A DNA stretch of 38,108 nt, taken from NCBI GenBank assembly GCA_900169235.1, contig FWCC01000246.1:1-38108 (forward strand), in the 5' to 3' direction. The notes beneath the pieces are model-generated. The model was not told the origin of the DNA, did no database searches, and saw nothing but the letters and a program-made list of their open reading frames with translations. The stretch comes from Zarea fungicola. Lineage: Eukaryota; Ascomycota; Sordariomycetes; Hypocreales; Cordycipitaceae. Positions 11,601 to 22,151 of the stretch are shown piece by piece. Positions within the stretch are counted from its first letter, which is position 1. Every line of letters starts with the position of its first letter. The translations under genes and the position numbers were made by a program.

Positions 11601-12900
11601 GCTTGTCATCGCCGCGTTGAAAGGCTACACGTACCTTGGCGACATGTGGGAGACGCGGTGTGCGAATGGTGTCGAGGAGACAGGCACAATTTTGGGAGAG
11701 GTCCTCGCGTCTATCCGAACGATTCGCAACTATACGTTGGAGAACTACTTTATTTCCAAGTACACACGAAGCAACAACAGTTGTCTTGGCCTCGGGTTCA
11801 GAAGAGCGTTGTACACATGCCCGCTCTTTGGTCTGTACCAGGCCTTTAGCTATGGCCTCACGGCTCTGCTGTTCTACTATGGCACATCGCTGTTGGCCGA
11901 CGATGCGACTTTATCTGTAGGGAAGATACTGCAAGTTATGAACCTTCTTCTCTTCAGCATTACCAGTGCGACCGAGTTGCTAAGTGCCATGCCGCAAATC
12001 ACAATGACGACGGCGTCTGCCTCGCGCGTCCTCGCTTACACGCAGCTTCCCGAAGGAGAACCGGAACACAAGGCTGACAGGTGGTTTCAAGGCTTCCGTC
12101 CGAGTCCTCTGCCGATTCGCATGCGCGATCTCTCATTTACGTACCCAGGCAAGACCGACAACAAGAACGGCACCCTGACACATTTCAACCTCGACATACT
12201 GCCCGGTCAGTGCACAGCCATTGTCGGCCCCTCCGGGTCCGGCAAGTCGACCATCCTATCTCTCCTTCTGCGCCTGCAGAAGCCCACGCCTCTGTTCTCG
12301 CTCACCTACGCCGGCAAGCCCTGCTCGGCGGTACACCCGCAGCAGCAGCAGCGGCAGCTCCGGGACGCGATGGGCTACGTGCCGCAGACGCCCTTCCTCT
12401 TCCCTGCCACGATCCGGGCCAACATCCTGTACGGCCTCGACCCGTCCTCGCCGCTGTGCCACGACACCCACGTGCGCGCCGCGGCCCGCGACGCGCGCAT
12501 CGACGAGTACATCATGTCCCTGCCCGCGGGCTACGACACCGTCGTCGGCGAAGGCGGGACCGCGCTGTCGGGCGGGCAGGCGCAGCGCGTCACCATTGCG
12601 CGGGCGCTCGTCCGGCGGCCCGCGCTGCTGGTCATGGACGAGCCGACGAGCGCGCTGGACGCGGAGAATGCGCGCCTCATCCGCGCCTGCGTCGTGAATC
12701 TGGTGGCGCGGTGGAAGAAGGAGAGGCGGCCCGCGGCTGTCGTGGTCGTGACGCACAGTGTGGACATGATGCGCGCGGCGGATACGATTGCCGTGGTGGA
12801 AAATGGGCGGAATGTAGAGCAGGGTACGTTTGGGGACTTGTGGTTCAATGGCGATGCGTTTAGGAGACTGATTGGCAGGAAGGACGGGGGGAGAGTTTGA
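8619..12900 (+). CDS. Ste6-type full ABC transporter (ABCB), probable a-factor-like pheromone exporter
   Basis: Exons 8619-9082, 9133-9784 and 9847-12900 give 1389 aa, usual for Ste6/AtrD-like proteins. The order is TMD1-NBD1-linker-TMD2-NBD2. NBD1 has Walker A GHSGSGKST (403-411), signature LSVGQRQR (from 510), Walker B ILVLDEPTSALD (D534) and H-loop ISHD. NBD2 has Walker A GPSGSGKST (1166-1174), signature LSGGQAQR (from 1279), Walker B LLVMDEP (D1303) and VTHS. Hydrophobic segments flank both; a Ser/Pro-rich linker covers about 590-770. Relatives export farnesylated pheromone or lipophilic compounds through the plasma membrane; the substrate here is inferred. Intron 1 is canonical. Intron 2 uses a poor donor, GTTCGT, but the join LKE|VNFSYPTTPT is phase-perfect and restores the NBD1 A-loop. 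The first Gly of the NBD1 signature is Val. NBD2 coding is markedly GC-rich. Confidence 0.93.
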
Positions 12901-13498
12901 GTTTCTTCGAGAAGCAAGTTAAGTTGATGAGCAGCAAAAAATCTGGCATCTTTGTTTTACGATCCATACGGGCATTGTTATGTTGTGTTCCATTAGATTT
13001 TATAGTCAAGATCTTTGCTTCATTTATTAGTGTCCGCAGCTGGCAATAAAAAAAAAGAGACGAAAACGTCTTGTATATGCGATTTGTCCTAGTAAATAAC
13101 AAAAGATATAAAAATGGGAACAAATGAATCTATATGTACCACAGTTTTTTGTCATACGTCGTTATGTTGCAAGAAAACCCATGGGACTAATAAACCAAGA
13201 AAGGGGGCGGGAAATAACGAAGAGAAGAAATCCTATGCAAGCAGATGATGAGAAAATGTGCAACGAAAAGGCTAAATCCAACCGACTAAATGCCAAGCCT
13301 TATAAAAAAGAAGATACAAAAGACTGAGCACCTCATTCACCAATGTGCACAAAAAGTGTAATCCAGTTCCCTTTTCTGTAGCCGGCTGAAAATGAATAGG
13401 CAAGACTCGATGCTGTAAAAGAGATAAAGGAGTATCATGCAAATTAAATAAGAAACTAGTCCAAAGAGAGAGACGGGGAGAAAAGATAGCCGTAGCTT
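12901..13498. other. Convergent 3' spacer between the ABC transporter and the Ca2+ ATPase
   Basis: This gap of about 600 bp lies between two stop codons facing each other. It is A/T-rich, with AATAAA-like hexamers near 13044 followed by an A-run. That fits the 3' UTRs and poly(A) signals of both genes. No gene is supported. Confidence 0.5.
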
Positions 13499-16400
13499 CT
13501 ATCGACGCTTGGAGCGAAGGAATGATTCCCATGTAAATCCATTACGCGCCTTTGCGCGTGTATGTGTGAGAGTAGTTGGTCGGGTCTGCTCGACCCAGAC
13601 GTGTCGCGCTGGCACCGTTCTGCGAGGACGCTGTCTGCTGCTGTCTCCTCTGCCGGCATTCATATACCGCAAGAGGTTCTCATCCTGACTTGGCGGCACG
13701 CGATGATTGATATACGTGCCGAGGATGGGGTCCTCCTTTGGTGTACCGGGGTGAATCTCGAGGAGGTCGCCTTCCGTTGTCCTACCGACCTTGGCCGCCT
13801 CGATAAGACCATCGAGGTCTACGGCGCGGGGCGGCTCCCTGTCTCCCTGGGTAGGCTCGCAGGCGCGCTTGGCGGCAACCTCAAGAGCGTGGCGTTGCTC
13901 GGCTGTCATCTCAAGGTCCTCGCCCTCGCCTTTGAGCTGCTGCAGTAGCGCGCGACCGTGGCGGGACATCATCTCTTCGACGGCGTTCATACCCTCCGTC
14001 TGCTGTTGTTCATTCCGCGCCTGTTCCTCCTTCTCACGTCTCTGCTCCTTGCGCCTACGAAGACATGGAAGGTGCCGACGAATGGGTCCTGTGACAGTCA
14101 TAAAGGCAGACTTGACGGCGAGGAAGAAGCTCAGAACCCAGCGGTCTGGGACCTGGCGGATCAGAGCGCCGAGTGGGATGGTGAGGATGCCAAATAGCAT
14201 GCTCCAGCCCCATTGCGTGCCAGTGAGAGGCTTCGTGTCAAACGCTTCGCCGCCCTTGAAGATGATGATAAACTGGCCAGCTAGAGTGAGGCACTGGACA
14301 CCGATGAACCAGGGGTTGCGAAGCACGCCTTGGTACCAAATGTCAAGCTTGTTGTCGACACGGCGGCAGTTGTGCTGGTTAAAGAACTGCATCCAGACAT
14401 AAATGTTAAAGACCAGTGTCTGCAGTTTCTCGACTTCATTCTCGGTACCGGGGTTGAAAATGGACCATCCGATATAGTGGACCAGAAAGACGACGAGCAG
14501 CTGATAGATGGCCTGCCCGAGAATCATTTTCCACATGGTGATGCTGACAATCGGGGCGTTGCGAGGTTCCGGCTTTCGCTTCAGGAAGTCGGGCGATGGA
14601 TGGTCAGTGGCCAGACCGAGGGATGCAAAGACATCCATGATTAAATTGATCCAAAGAAGCTGGACAACTGTAAAGATGGAGTCTCCGACAAGTTCCGAGA
14701 CAACTGTAATGATGCCAGCCGTAATGTTGATTGTGAATTGAAACTGGCAAAACTTCTTTACCGCATCGTTGACGGTGCGGCCCCAGCTAAGGGCCTTGAC
14801 GATGGACGCAAAGTTGTCGTCGAGAAGGATAATGGAAGCAGCTTCCTTGGCGACTTCTGTGCCTTGCATGCCCATAGCGAAACCGACATCAGCAGCCTTT
14901 AGTGCCAGGGCGTCGTTTGTGCCGTCTCCGGTGACTGCGACAGTCTCATTCATTTTTCGTAGGCGAGAGACCAGGAGGAGCTTGTCTTCGGGGCTTGATC
15001 TTGCGAGGACCTGAAGACGAGGGATGACCCTGTCGAGCTGTTCATCAGAGAGTCTGCGGAAGGTTGGGCCATCCATAGCAATACCACCAGATGTGTAGAT
15101 GCCACATTCAGAGGCGACAGCCTTGGCCGTCATGAAGTTGTCACCAGTAATCATTCGGACAAAGACACCGGCCTCTTGACATTTCCTGACAGAGTCAACA
15201 ACTTCGGGTCGGAGGGGATCCCGAATACCAAAAAGGCCAACATGGACCAAGCCAGACGCAAGCCATTCTAGGTTGACAGTAGCTGGATCGTCGTCTGGGT
15301 TCTCAAAAACCTCCGACGCTTCAAAATCTCGGAAAGCGATGGCAACAGGGCGCAGCATCTGGCCAGCATAGTCTTGAATGGATTCACGGATAGTGGAGCG
15401 GTCCTGTTCGCTCAAGCGAGCAGTAGTGATGCGGAAGGTTGGGTCAGCAATTACATAGGCACAATATTCAAAAACGACCTCGGCAGCACCCTTGATGAGC
15501 AGTCGGTATCGTCCATTGGGCAGCTTGATGAGAACAGCCATCCATTTCCTTGTGGAATCAAAGGGAAGCATTGTGAGAGCAGGACAATTGGCGCGCATCT
15601 CTCGAAGCGGTCCCATGCCAAGATGATCATGGGAAAACTTGAGGAGGGCAGTCTCTGTGCTGGATCCGACATAGCTAGGCTTGGAGGTGTCATAAGTCTC
15701 GAAAGCAGTCGAGTTGAGGGCGATGCTGTCCCTTAAAAGATCGCGCATGTTGGGGGAGAGCGTCGAGGTAGCCATGCTCGAGGTCTCGCCGCCGACTACA
15801 GCTGTGGTGGGAGCAGCGGCAGGATTGGCAGCGACTTCGACCGTGTCTGTATCATCAAACGTGCAGTCGAGGCCAATGCGGCCAATGACGACAGTCATGT
15901 TGTTTTGTGTCAGGGTACCAGTCTTGTCCGAGCAGACAGTGGTGGCGTTGCCCATGATTTCACAGGATCGAATGAGACGGACCAAGTTATTGTCTTTGAG
16001 CATGCGCTTGGTGGCAAAGGCGAGGGCAATGGTGACGTTGAGGGCGAGACCCTCAGGAACAGTGATGATGACGACAGTAATGGCCAAGATGAGAATACCA
16101 AAGAAACGCTCAGCCTTTTCAGAGGGACCGATGCCCCGGAGGTCGTCGAGGTGAAGCATGAAACGGATAAAGAGAATGAGGAAGAAGACGGAGCCAGCGG
16201 CAGCACCAAAAAGAATGAGCTGCTTGCCAAGTCGGCCGAGTTTGGCCTGCAGGGGAGTTTCCTCGACATCCTCGCGCAGAGAGATGAGGGTTCTTCCATA
16301 GGTCGAGTTTGCGCCAACCGAGGTGACGAGGTACTGGCCAACACCGCGGCAGATTGTGGTGCCGCTGAAGAGGAAAGGGTCGGCGCTGGTGGCGTGGGCA

Positions 16401-17344
16401 GGGTCGTGGTCGTTGGCCAGTGTCTTGTGAACATGGGCAGCCTCGCCGGATACGGATGATTCGTCTACATGGAGGCCGGAAGCCTGGATGAGGACTCCAT
16501 CGGCAGCAAGAACCTCGCCGGCTTCGATGTGCATGACATCGCCGACCATGACGTCGTAGACGGAGACGTGCTGGATTCTGCCCTGGCGCACGACGGCAAC
16601 ATCTCGTTGGGATTTGCGCTGATTGAGCTTTTCGAATTTGTGGTTCTTTTGCCAGTCGGTGGCCGCGCTGGCTAGGATGATGACGACAAGGGCAACGACG
16701 ACGGTGACGCCGTCCACCCACTCAATGTTTGAGTTCTTGGACTTTTTGTCGACGGACTGGTAGATACCAATGGCGAGAGAAATACAGGCCGATATGGTCA
16801 GCAGGATGAGGAGTTTGTCGTTGAAGGCAATCCACATGAGGCGGAGGAAGGACTTTTGCGGGCGTCGAGGTAAGCGGTTGGCGCCGTAGATGCGGCGGCG
16901 ATCGATGAAGCCGGTGTCGTGATCTTCTCCGAGTCGAAGCGAGAGGCCCTGGCCAGTCGACCTGTGCGGCAACGTCTCCTGTATCCGGGGTGGGCGGTCG
17001 TCTCGGGCAGACACAACTGCCTCGTCAAAGGAGAGGGTGCCCGTCAGGTGGGATTCGTCGGCACTGAGACCGGCGGATGTGTTTGCGCGGAGGCCATTGG
17101 CAAGGCCGCGAAGACCGCCGAAGACGTCGAGCGCGGTCAGGCTGCGGTAGGTCAGAAGTTTGTGCAGCTGGGTGGTCGAAAAGGCAAAGGGGCTGTCGGG
17201 GGCAGGATCTTCGGATCGGATATCGCGAGAAATGTCTTCAAACGAGGCTGGCGCAGTGCTGTTGGTATCAGAGCTGCTGCTGCCGTGGTCAGCGAGGCGC
17301 TCATGGCGGGAGGCCGGGCCCGGGACCGGCGTGATTTCGTCCAT
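13499..17344 (-). CDS. Plasma-membrane/vacuolar-type Ca2+ P-type ATPase (Pmc1/PMCA family)
   Basis: A single-exon gene of 1281 aa from the ATG at 17344 (MDEITPVPGP). It is a P2B calcium pump. TM1-TM2 lie at LLILLTISACISLAIG and VVVALVVIILASA. TM4 carries the Ca2+-site motif VPEGLAL. The phosphorylation motif is CSDKTGTLTQ with Asp473. The nucleotide-binding part has IKGAAEVVFEYC, and the hinge is TGDGTNDALALKAADVGFAMG. TM6 has WINLIMDVFASLGLA. About ten membrane segments in all are followed by a charged, Glu/Arg-rich cytosolic tail. Fungal Pmc1 pumps load Ca2+ into vacuoles under calcineurin control; that placement is family knowledge. The actuator-domain TGES loop reads SGEA (residues 299-302): the catalytic Glu301 is kept but the flanking residues are changed. 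The gene is convergent with the ABC transporter. Confidence 0.95.
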   Translation of the reverse strand: MDEITPVPGPASRHERLADHGSSSSDTNSTAPASFEDISRDIRSEDPAPDSPFAFSTTQLHKLLTYRSLTALDVFGGLRGLANGLRANTSAGLSADESHLTGTLSFDEAVVSARDDRPPRIQETLPHRSTGQGLSLRLGEDHDTGFIDRRRIYGANRLPRRPQKSFLRLMWIAFNDKLLILLTISACISLAIGIYQSVDKKSKNSNIEWVDGVTVVVALVVIILASAATDWQKNHKFEKLNQRKSQRDVAVVRQGRIQHVSVYDVMVGDVMHIEAGEVLAADGVLIQASGLHVDESSVSGEAAHVHKTLANDHDPAHATSADPFLFSGTTICRGVGQYLVTSVGANSTYGRTLISLREDVEETPLQAKLGRLGKQLILFGAAAGSVFFLILFIRFMLHLDDLRGIGPSEKAERFFGILILAITVVIITVPEGLALNVTIALAFATKRMLKDNNLVRLIRSCEIMGNATTVCSDKTGTLTQNNMTVVIGRIGLDCTFDDTDTVEVAANPAAAPTTAVVGGETSSMATSTLSPNMRDLLRDSIALNSTAFETYDTSKPSYVGSSTETALLKFSHDHLGMGPLREMRANCPALTMLPFDSTRKWMAVLIKLPNGRYRLLIKGAAEVVFEYCAYVIADPTFRITTARLSEQDRSTIRESIQDYAGQMLRPVAIAFRDFEASEVFENPDDDPATVNLEWLASGLVHVGLFGIRDPLRPEVVDSVRKCQEAGVFVRMITGDNFMTAKAVASECGIYTSGGIAMDGPTFRRLSDEQLDRVIPRLQVLARSSPEDKLLLVSRLRKMNETVAVTGDGTNDALALKAADVGFAMGMQGTEVAKEAASIILLDDNFASIVKALSWGRTVNDAVKKFCQFQFTINITAGIITVVSELVGDSIFTVVQLLWINLIMDVFASLGLATDHPSPDFLKRKPEPRNAPIVSITMWKMILGQAIYQLLVVFLVHYIGWSIFNPGTENEVEKLQTLVFNIYVWMQFFNQHNCRRVDNKLDIWYQGVLRNPWFIGVQCLTLAGQFIIIFKGGEAFDTKPLTGTQWGWSMLFGILTIPLGALIRQVPDRWVLSFFLAVKSAFMTVTGPIRRHLPCLRRRKEQRREKEEQARNEQQQTEGMNAVEEMMSRHGRALLQQLKGEGEDLEMTAEQRHALEVAAKRACEPTQGDREPPRAVDLDGLIEAAKVGRTTEGDLLEIHPGTPKEDPILGTYINHRVPPSQDENLLRYMNAGRGDSSRQRPRRTVPARHVWVEQTRPTTLTHTRAKARNGFTWESFLRSKRR

Positions 17345-17571
17345 GGCGATGAAGACGGTCCAGATTCCTGTTCTGCATCTGAGTGAAGTGGTCACACAGA
17401 TGGCAGAGTCTGGGGAAGGAAGATGGATGAAGTAAAAGAGTGCCAAGGAAAAGAGAAGAAGTAGGCCGACGAACGAATAATAGCAGACTCCTTGCTGCCA
17501 TTAGTGGTGGTGGTGGAGGTGAAGCCGCCCAGCAATGGTAGCACCGTAGGTCCGCTGGGGTGCACCCGACT

Positions 17572-17607
17572 GGGGGGCGAGGGGGGGGCCTGGGGGCCTT
17601 GGGGGGG
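17572..17607 (+). other. Strong G-quadruplex-forming motif
   Basis: Four G tracts are separated by short loops: G6, CGA, G8, CCT, G5, CCTT, G7. This exceeds the usual G3+N1-7 rule for a quadruplex. It lies 228 bp upstream of the Ca2+ ATPase start codon; since that gene is on the minus strand, the G-rich strand is its template strand. Folding and function are inference. Confidence 0.8.
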
Positions 17608-20205
17608 ACCAAGACCCGCCACCTTGCTGAGTTTATTTTAGCTGGGGTCGGTTGGGTGGGTGAGAATGCGCTGTAACAGGCCCGGAGCCAAAACTCTACA
17701 GCGGTATACCACCCCTAAACCCCTGTACGCGTACTAATGAGGCACATCAGCACTCTCCCGCGGGTCCACTACCAAGGTACTAGAGGCTACTAAAAGCGCC
17801 GGTTAGCCAGTTACATCAACAGGCTGTGTGCCAGTGGGGTAGCGGCTACAGGCGACCGACCACCTGGTGACTAGCATGCACACATGGGAATGGGGCATTG
17901 GAGAGAAATCAGTACTCACTAATTAACAAGTTAGTGTCGGGCGTTTTTTTGTGGATTTCGCCTCTTGTCTTGCAGAGAAACATGAAGTCTCGCGGGTAAA
18001 CGGACGGACCAGCGCAAAAGGTAGGTGTATCTGGCGCTCATGCTGGGCGCTCAACTACACAAGCTTCGGGGCGGCTTGGCAACGCCATTGGCAAGGGGTT
18101 TTATAGTGGCTCAATTTCTAGTTGCTCTGACATGTCTTGACTCCAAGTTATTTTCCCTGTTTTATTTCCTTGGGGTTCATCTATTTTCCTGTCCCGTGAC
18201 AGTAGATGTGGTAACTGGAAATACAGATAGCTGGTCAGATACAACCAAGAAGTAAGCCACGATAGCGCTGACTGGGGATTGGTGGCTGGTGGATGGCAAT
18301 GGGTATCTGCACTAGCAAACTACTATACTCCGTAGCCAAGAAACAATTAAATCAGCCACTGATACTACATGTAAGCAAGGTTAGTTCCTAGTTTATCGTC
18401 AACGCTACTGGGCTGGCTGCTTTCACTCTGTGCCGCGTCATTCCCGCTCGGTTCTGCTCGGCTTCCACGCAGATTGATAAACGACCTCCCTCACCCCTTG
18501 CCATCATCCCATACCCGCAAAGAGGGCCTAATAAACTCAAGGGCCCGGTGTATTCTTCCTCAGTTAGCCTGCCAAGACGCTACCAACAACGCCCACACAA
18601 AGTTCGCGGGCCTTTTGTCCTCTCCAAAAGTACGTGGCAAAGTGTGGGGCCGGCCTCGCCGTATGCTGTGCTGCCAAACCTTGCACCTTGAATCAACTAC
18701 TGGGCACAGTAACGTTTGATGCCATCTGCACTGCACAATATGCTTGGTAGTCCTCCCAGTCCGCTGGGAAGCCAAGCCATCTTTGTTCCTACTCGTCATT
18801 GGCATCTCTTTAATTGGACTGGGCAGTATTTGTATCTGTTTACCGTACCAGTATGCTCCCCACTGCTTTGCAAATCTCAACTCCACACAGCAAAGCCACC
18901 GGTGACCATTTGCCATCCTCGTTGATCCAACGGATGCATCCATTCCAACTTGATACTGGTCCTATATCCATCCATCCTTGCAACGTCAACAGCCGCCTGC
19001 CAATCCTTGGCTTGGCATGGAGCATCCTTATCACGGACCCCACGGTGCCACACAGACGCTCTCCATCTAATCACGGTCTAGACTTTTTCATGTCGCTGCC
19101 GAATCAAATCACAAATCTACCCAACACAACATCCAGTTATTACGTTGGTGTAGTTGGATGGTGTGGTTGTTCTTCGTAAATATCTAGCTAGATTCGGTCA
19201 TCGGCTGCTGCTATGTCCGCCGTAAGCCGCCACGGCGGATCTGCAACCCGGCAATACTAGCATTTGCAATTTATAACCGATCTGCTCTACAGCTTGGGGG
19301 GGTTTAAAAGTAAAATCAATCCTCCCTGAAGAAGTATTGTTTGATTATTCCCTCAAGCATTAAAGCCATTTCGTCTGCCCAAGTCGCTTCGGTCAACGTC
19401 CGTGACACCGCATCACCAGACGTTATATCTGCGTAAATTGACAATCAAGTGTAAAAACATGGTGGCGCCATTCTCTAATGTGTACAGGGTCAAAGAACTG
19501 CCGCTTTTTGATTGCATACATATAGATGTCTGGAAGCTGAGACTACTGCACCTTGCCACGTATAATGCCCTTGGCATCCCATGGCTGTCTCTCAGCTTTT
19601 ACAAGCCAGGGCTAGACAGGAGCGAGGCCTTCACAATGCTTGTGTTCGGTCCCTATGAGCGCAAAAGACAAGGCGACTTGCTTCATGCTAGTCACACACC
19701 ACAAGAGCATCATCGTCCCGCACAATGGCTGACACTGACACGCTTACCGGTAAATACCCCCATCACCTCGTACCACCTCCGCAACCTTTGCATTATTTTA
19801 GGGAAAGCTTGTCGGAACCCCAGTTACTACAGGTGGTAATTAATATCGGCACGGCACGAGAGTCTAAAGAGCCATCTCGCCGATGAGGCTATAACCATCA
19901 TCTTGTAGCACCAATAGCCTTTTCGGTATCTAGTTTCTAGCTACACTTGTGTGAAACTTTTGTCCAGCTCGGTGTCTTGCCCTTTTTGTCTACCGAGAAT
20001 TGTAACTCATGCTTTCAAATTATTCCAGCAAAATAGCATATCGCTTTCGCTGCCCTGACCACTTCCATGGCCTCGCCACGATTTAACTGCCGGCCCAGAT
20101 TGCCGAGACGCTGAATGGTCTCGTCCGGAACAATAGTGTCATATCGCAAGCGAGACAATGGATTTCCATACAGTTCAAGGCTGGCCCATTGGATTTCCTT
20201 ATATA

Positions 20206-20224
20206 CATTTATATCATATAAATG
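20206..20224. repeat. A/T-rich inverted repeat in the permease 5' flank
   Basis: CATTTATATCATATAAATG is a perfect 9-bp inverted repeat around a single C. It lies 60 bp before the chosen permease ATG and could contain a TATA-like element or form a hairpin in the leader RNA. Function is unknown. Confidence 0.55.
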
Positions 20225-20284
20225 TCATCCGCACGCAGATATTGGCTTGTCAAGTGCAGAGCACCACTCACATTCCACCTCAAC

Positions 20285-21725
20285 ATGCAGCTCCTTACAC
20301 AGTGTGCCATCATGACTATGAACATCTTGATGGCTGTCGCGGCTGACACTATCACTCCTAGAGTCATGATTATATCCATGGTAAGTATTATTACAGTTAT
20401 CTCGTCAAGTTTTACGCCTTCTTTGAATACCAATGCAAACCTGCCGCGAAATCTAGTTTGCCCCCGAAGCACAGACTTGGTACGACAACTTTCCTCTCGC
20501 CGGCCTCGGCAACCTCTCTGCCATCAACTTCCCCGTCCGCGGTCTCTCCATTCTCTTTCCCTCCGTATCCTGCACTCGCGGCGGCGAGATATGCCACGCC
20601 ACCGTCGGCGAGGGCGAGATCAACGCCGCCGCCTCCATGCTCGCCCTCGTCCTCTCGGCAGACCTTGACCTGCGCAAGTCCTACTTCCTTCTCAGCGGCA
20701 TCGCCGGCGCCAATCCCAATCGTGCCACACTGGGAAGCGTTGCTTTTGCCAGGTACGCCGTGCAGGTTGGTCTGCAATACGAAGTCGATGCGCCACACTC
20801 CTCCTCCTCCTCCTCCTCCTCCGATGCCTGGGACACGGCGTACCTCGCCTATGGCACCGACGCGCCGATGCAGTACCCGCGCATCGTGTACGGCTCCGAG
20901 GTATTTGAGCTCAACGCCAGACTGCGGGACGTGGCCTATGAACTGGCCTCCGCAGCGGAGCTCGCAGACGATGAGCCGTCGCGAGCTTTTCGTGCGCGAT
21001 ACGATGCAGACACCCCGGAGGCCGGGGCGCCGAGCATCCTAAAGTGCGATGTTACAACGAGCGACGTCTACTTCATCGGCGACAAACTAGCGCACACCTT
21101 TGAAAGGACTATGCAAGTGTGGACGAATGGCACGGGAGAGTACTGCATGAGTGCGCAGGAGGATAATGCGCTGCTCGAAGCTCTTGTGCGCGGTGCCCTT
21201 TATAATCTGGTTGATTTTTCGAGAATCATTCTCATGAGAACGGGTATGAGACTTTAATTTCCAACCACTACCTCATCATTTTTATTAATGACATTATCGT
21301 TTACAGGATCCAACATAGACCGCCCACCTGCCAACATGCCCATCCGCGATTTCATCGCCACAGCGCAGCCCGGCCAGGCCATTGCCACGAAAAACATTTA
21401 CAACGCCGGCATTCTCGTCATCCACGGCATCATCAACGACTGGGAGCACACATTTGCGTCCGGTGTCGGGGCAGACAACTACATCGGAGACATCCTGGGC
21501 AGCCTCGGCGGCAGCCCCGACTTTGGCACCACGCGGACAAGACTGCAAGCGCAGCGGGCAGAGATCCAGATGCTCCAGCAGCACCACACTCCCTCAGAAT
21601 ACGAAACCAGAAGCAACGATGCTACTACGGCTCTGACGAGCACGAACCCAGTGCCAACGCACCGCCAAGCACGGCAGAAGACCAGGTCTTGGCAAGAAAG
21701 ACGGGGGGCGAACGCCAAGACGTGA
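20285..21725 (+). CDS. Purine nucleoside permease (NUP family)
   Basis: Three exons (20285-20380, 20457-21243, 21307-21725) give 433 aa. The splice joins are RVMIISM|FAPEAQTWYDNFPLAG and MRTG|SNIDRPPANMP; donors GTAAGT and GTATGA are good. The family signature is clear: APEAQTWYDNF, LSILFPSVSCTRGGEICHATVGEGEINAA, YFLLSGIAGANPNRATLGSVAFARYAVQ and, near the end, NAGILVIHGIINDWEH with GADNYIGDILGSLGG. NUP proteins such as that of Candida take part in purine nucleoside uptake and share a nucleoside-phosphorylase-like fold. The N-terminus (LLTQCAIMTMNILMAVAA) looks like a signal peptide. Two other in-frame ATGs (20312, 20318) could be the true start. An eight-Ser run from a TCC microsatellite interrupts the domain near 20799. 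The last 70 or so residues form a polar Gln/Thr/Arg-rich tail beyond the usual end. Confidence 0.9.
20799..20822 (+). repeat. (TCC)8 microsatellite in coding sequence
   Basis: Eight perfect TCC units encode a run of serines inside the permease (after EVDAPH, before DAWDTAYLAYG). Its length is a multiple of three, so expansion or contraction would keep the frame. It probably sits in a surface loop. Confidence 0.85.
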
Positions 21726-22151
21726 CCAGAGTTTCTGGATTTCTTTGTCCTATCATGAAAACATACACTTGTAAATAACCGATTTTTAATAGAGTCCTAT
21801 TCTTTCCTCTCTTGTTTTTGGGTCTGCATAAATAATTCATTAATATCAATATCTCGTGTATAATACAATAAACTTGTTTGTCATAGTTCATTAAAACAGT
21901 GTCCTTGCTTGGCAACCTCCCGGGAGGCGAAAAAATCAGTCCTTGTGCCACTGCTGCCCAGCCGAATCTTGTACTACATAAACGTCGCCAAATGCCAAAT
22001 AGAAAAAGGTGCTAGTCAGATTAGGCGAGAGGAGGGGCAGAGTAGCAAATGAAGAAAACGCGAAAGAAAAAAGAATTCAAAACCCCTCTCTCTCGGGTAA
22101 TGTGCATCCCCCCACCACGGTCTGGCTAAGAAACGGACAGAAGAGGACTTC
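21726..22151. other. Convergent 3' spacer between permease and Iks1-like kinase
   Basis: A 426-bp gap between stop codons. It is A/T-rich with AATAAA-like elements around 21827-21872. It is likely the 3' UTRs of both genes; no gene is visible. Confidence 0.5.

Larger units (their letters stand above)
17345..20284. promoter_or_regulatory. 2.9 kb spacer between divergent Ca2+ ATPase and permease genes
   Basis: This spacer holds the promoters of the minus-strand Ca2+ ATPase and the plus-strand permease. The ATPase-proximal part carries a run of G tracts (listed separately). A TACTCCGTA motif is at 18326-18334. The frames at 18716-19179 and 19402-19839 were inspected; they lack recognisable domains or support and are left out. 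A small unknown gene cannot be excluded, but I see none I can defend. Confidence 0.5.

Noticed and set aside
12081..12863. Long Arg/Ala-rich plus-strand frame
   Set aside because: It overlaps the well-supported NBD2 of the ABC transporter in another frame; it is an effect of GC-rich codon use.
15910..16434. Minus-strand frame of 174 codons rich in Ser
   Set aside because: Out-of-frame shadow within the Ca2+ ATPase gene on the same strand.
19402..19839. 145-codon plus-strand frame in the ATPase-permease spacer
   Set aside because: First ATG is at 19459; no recognisable family, no splice context, ordinary spacer composition. A small unknown gene is possible but unsupported.
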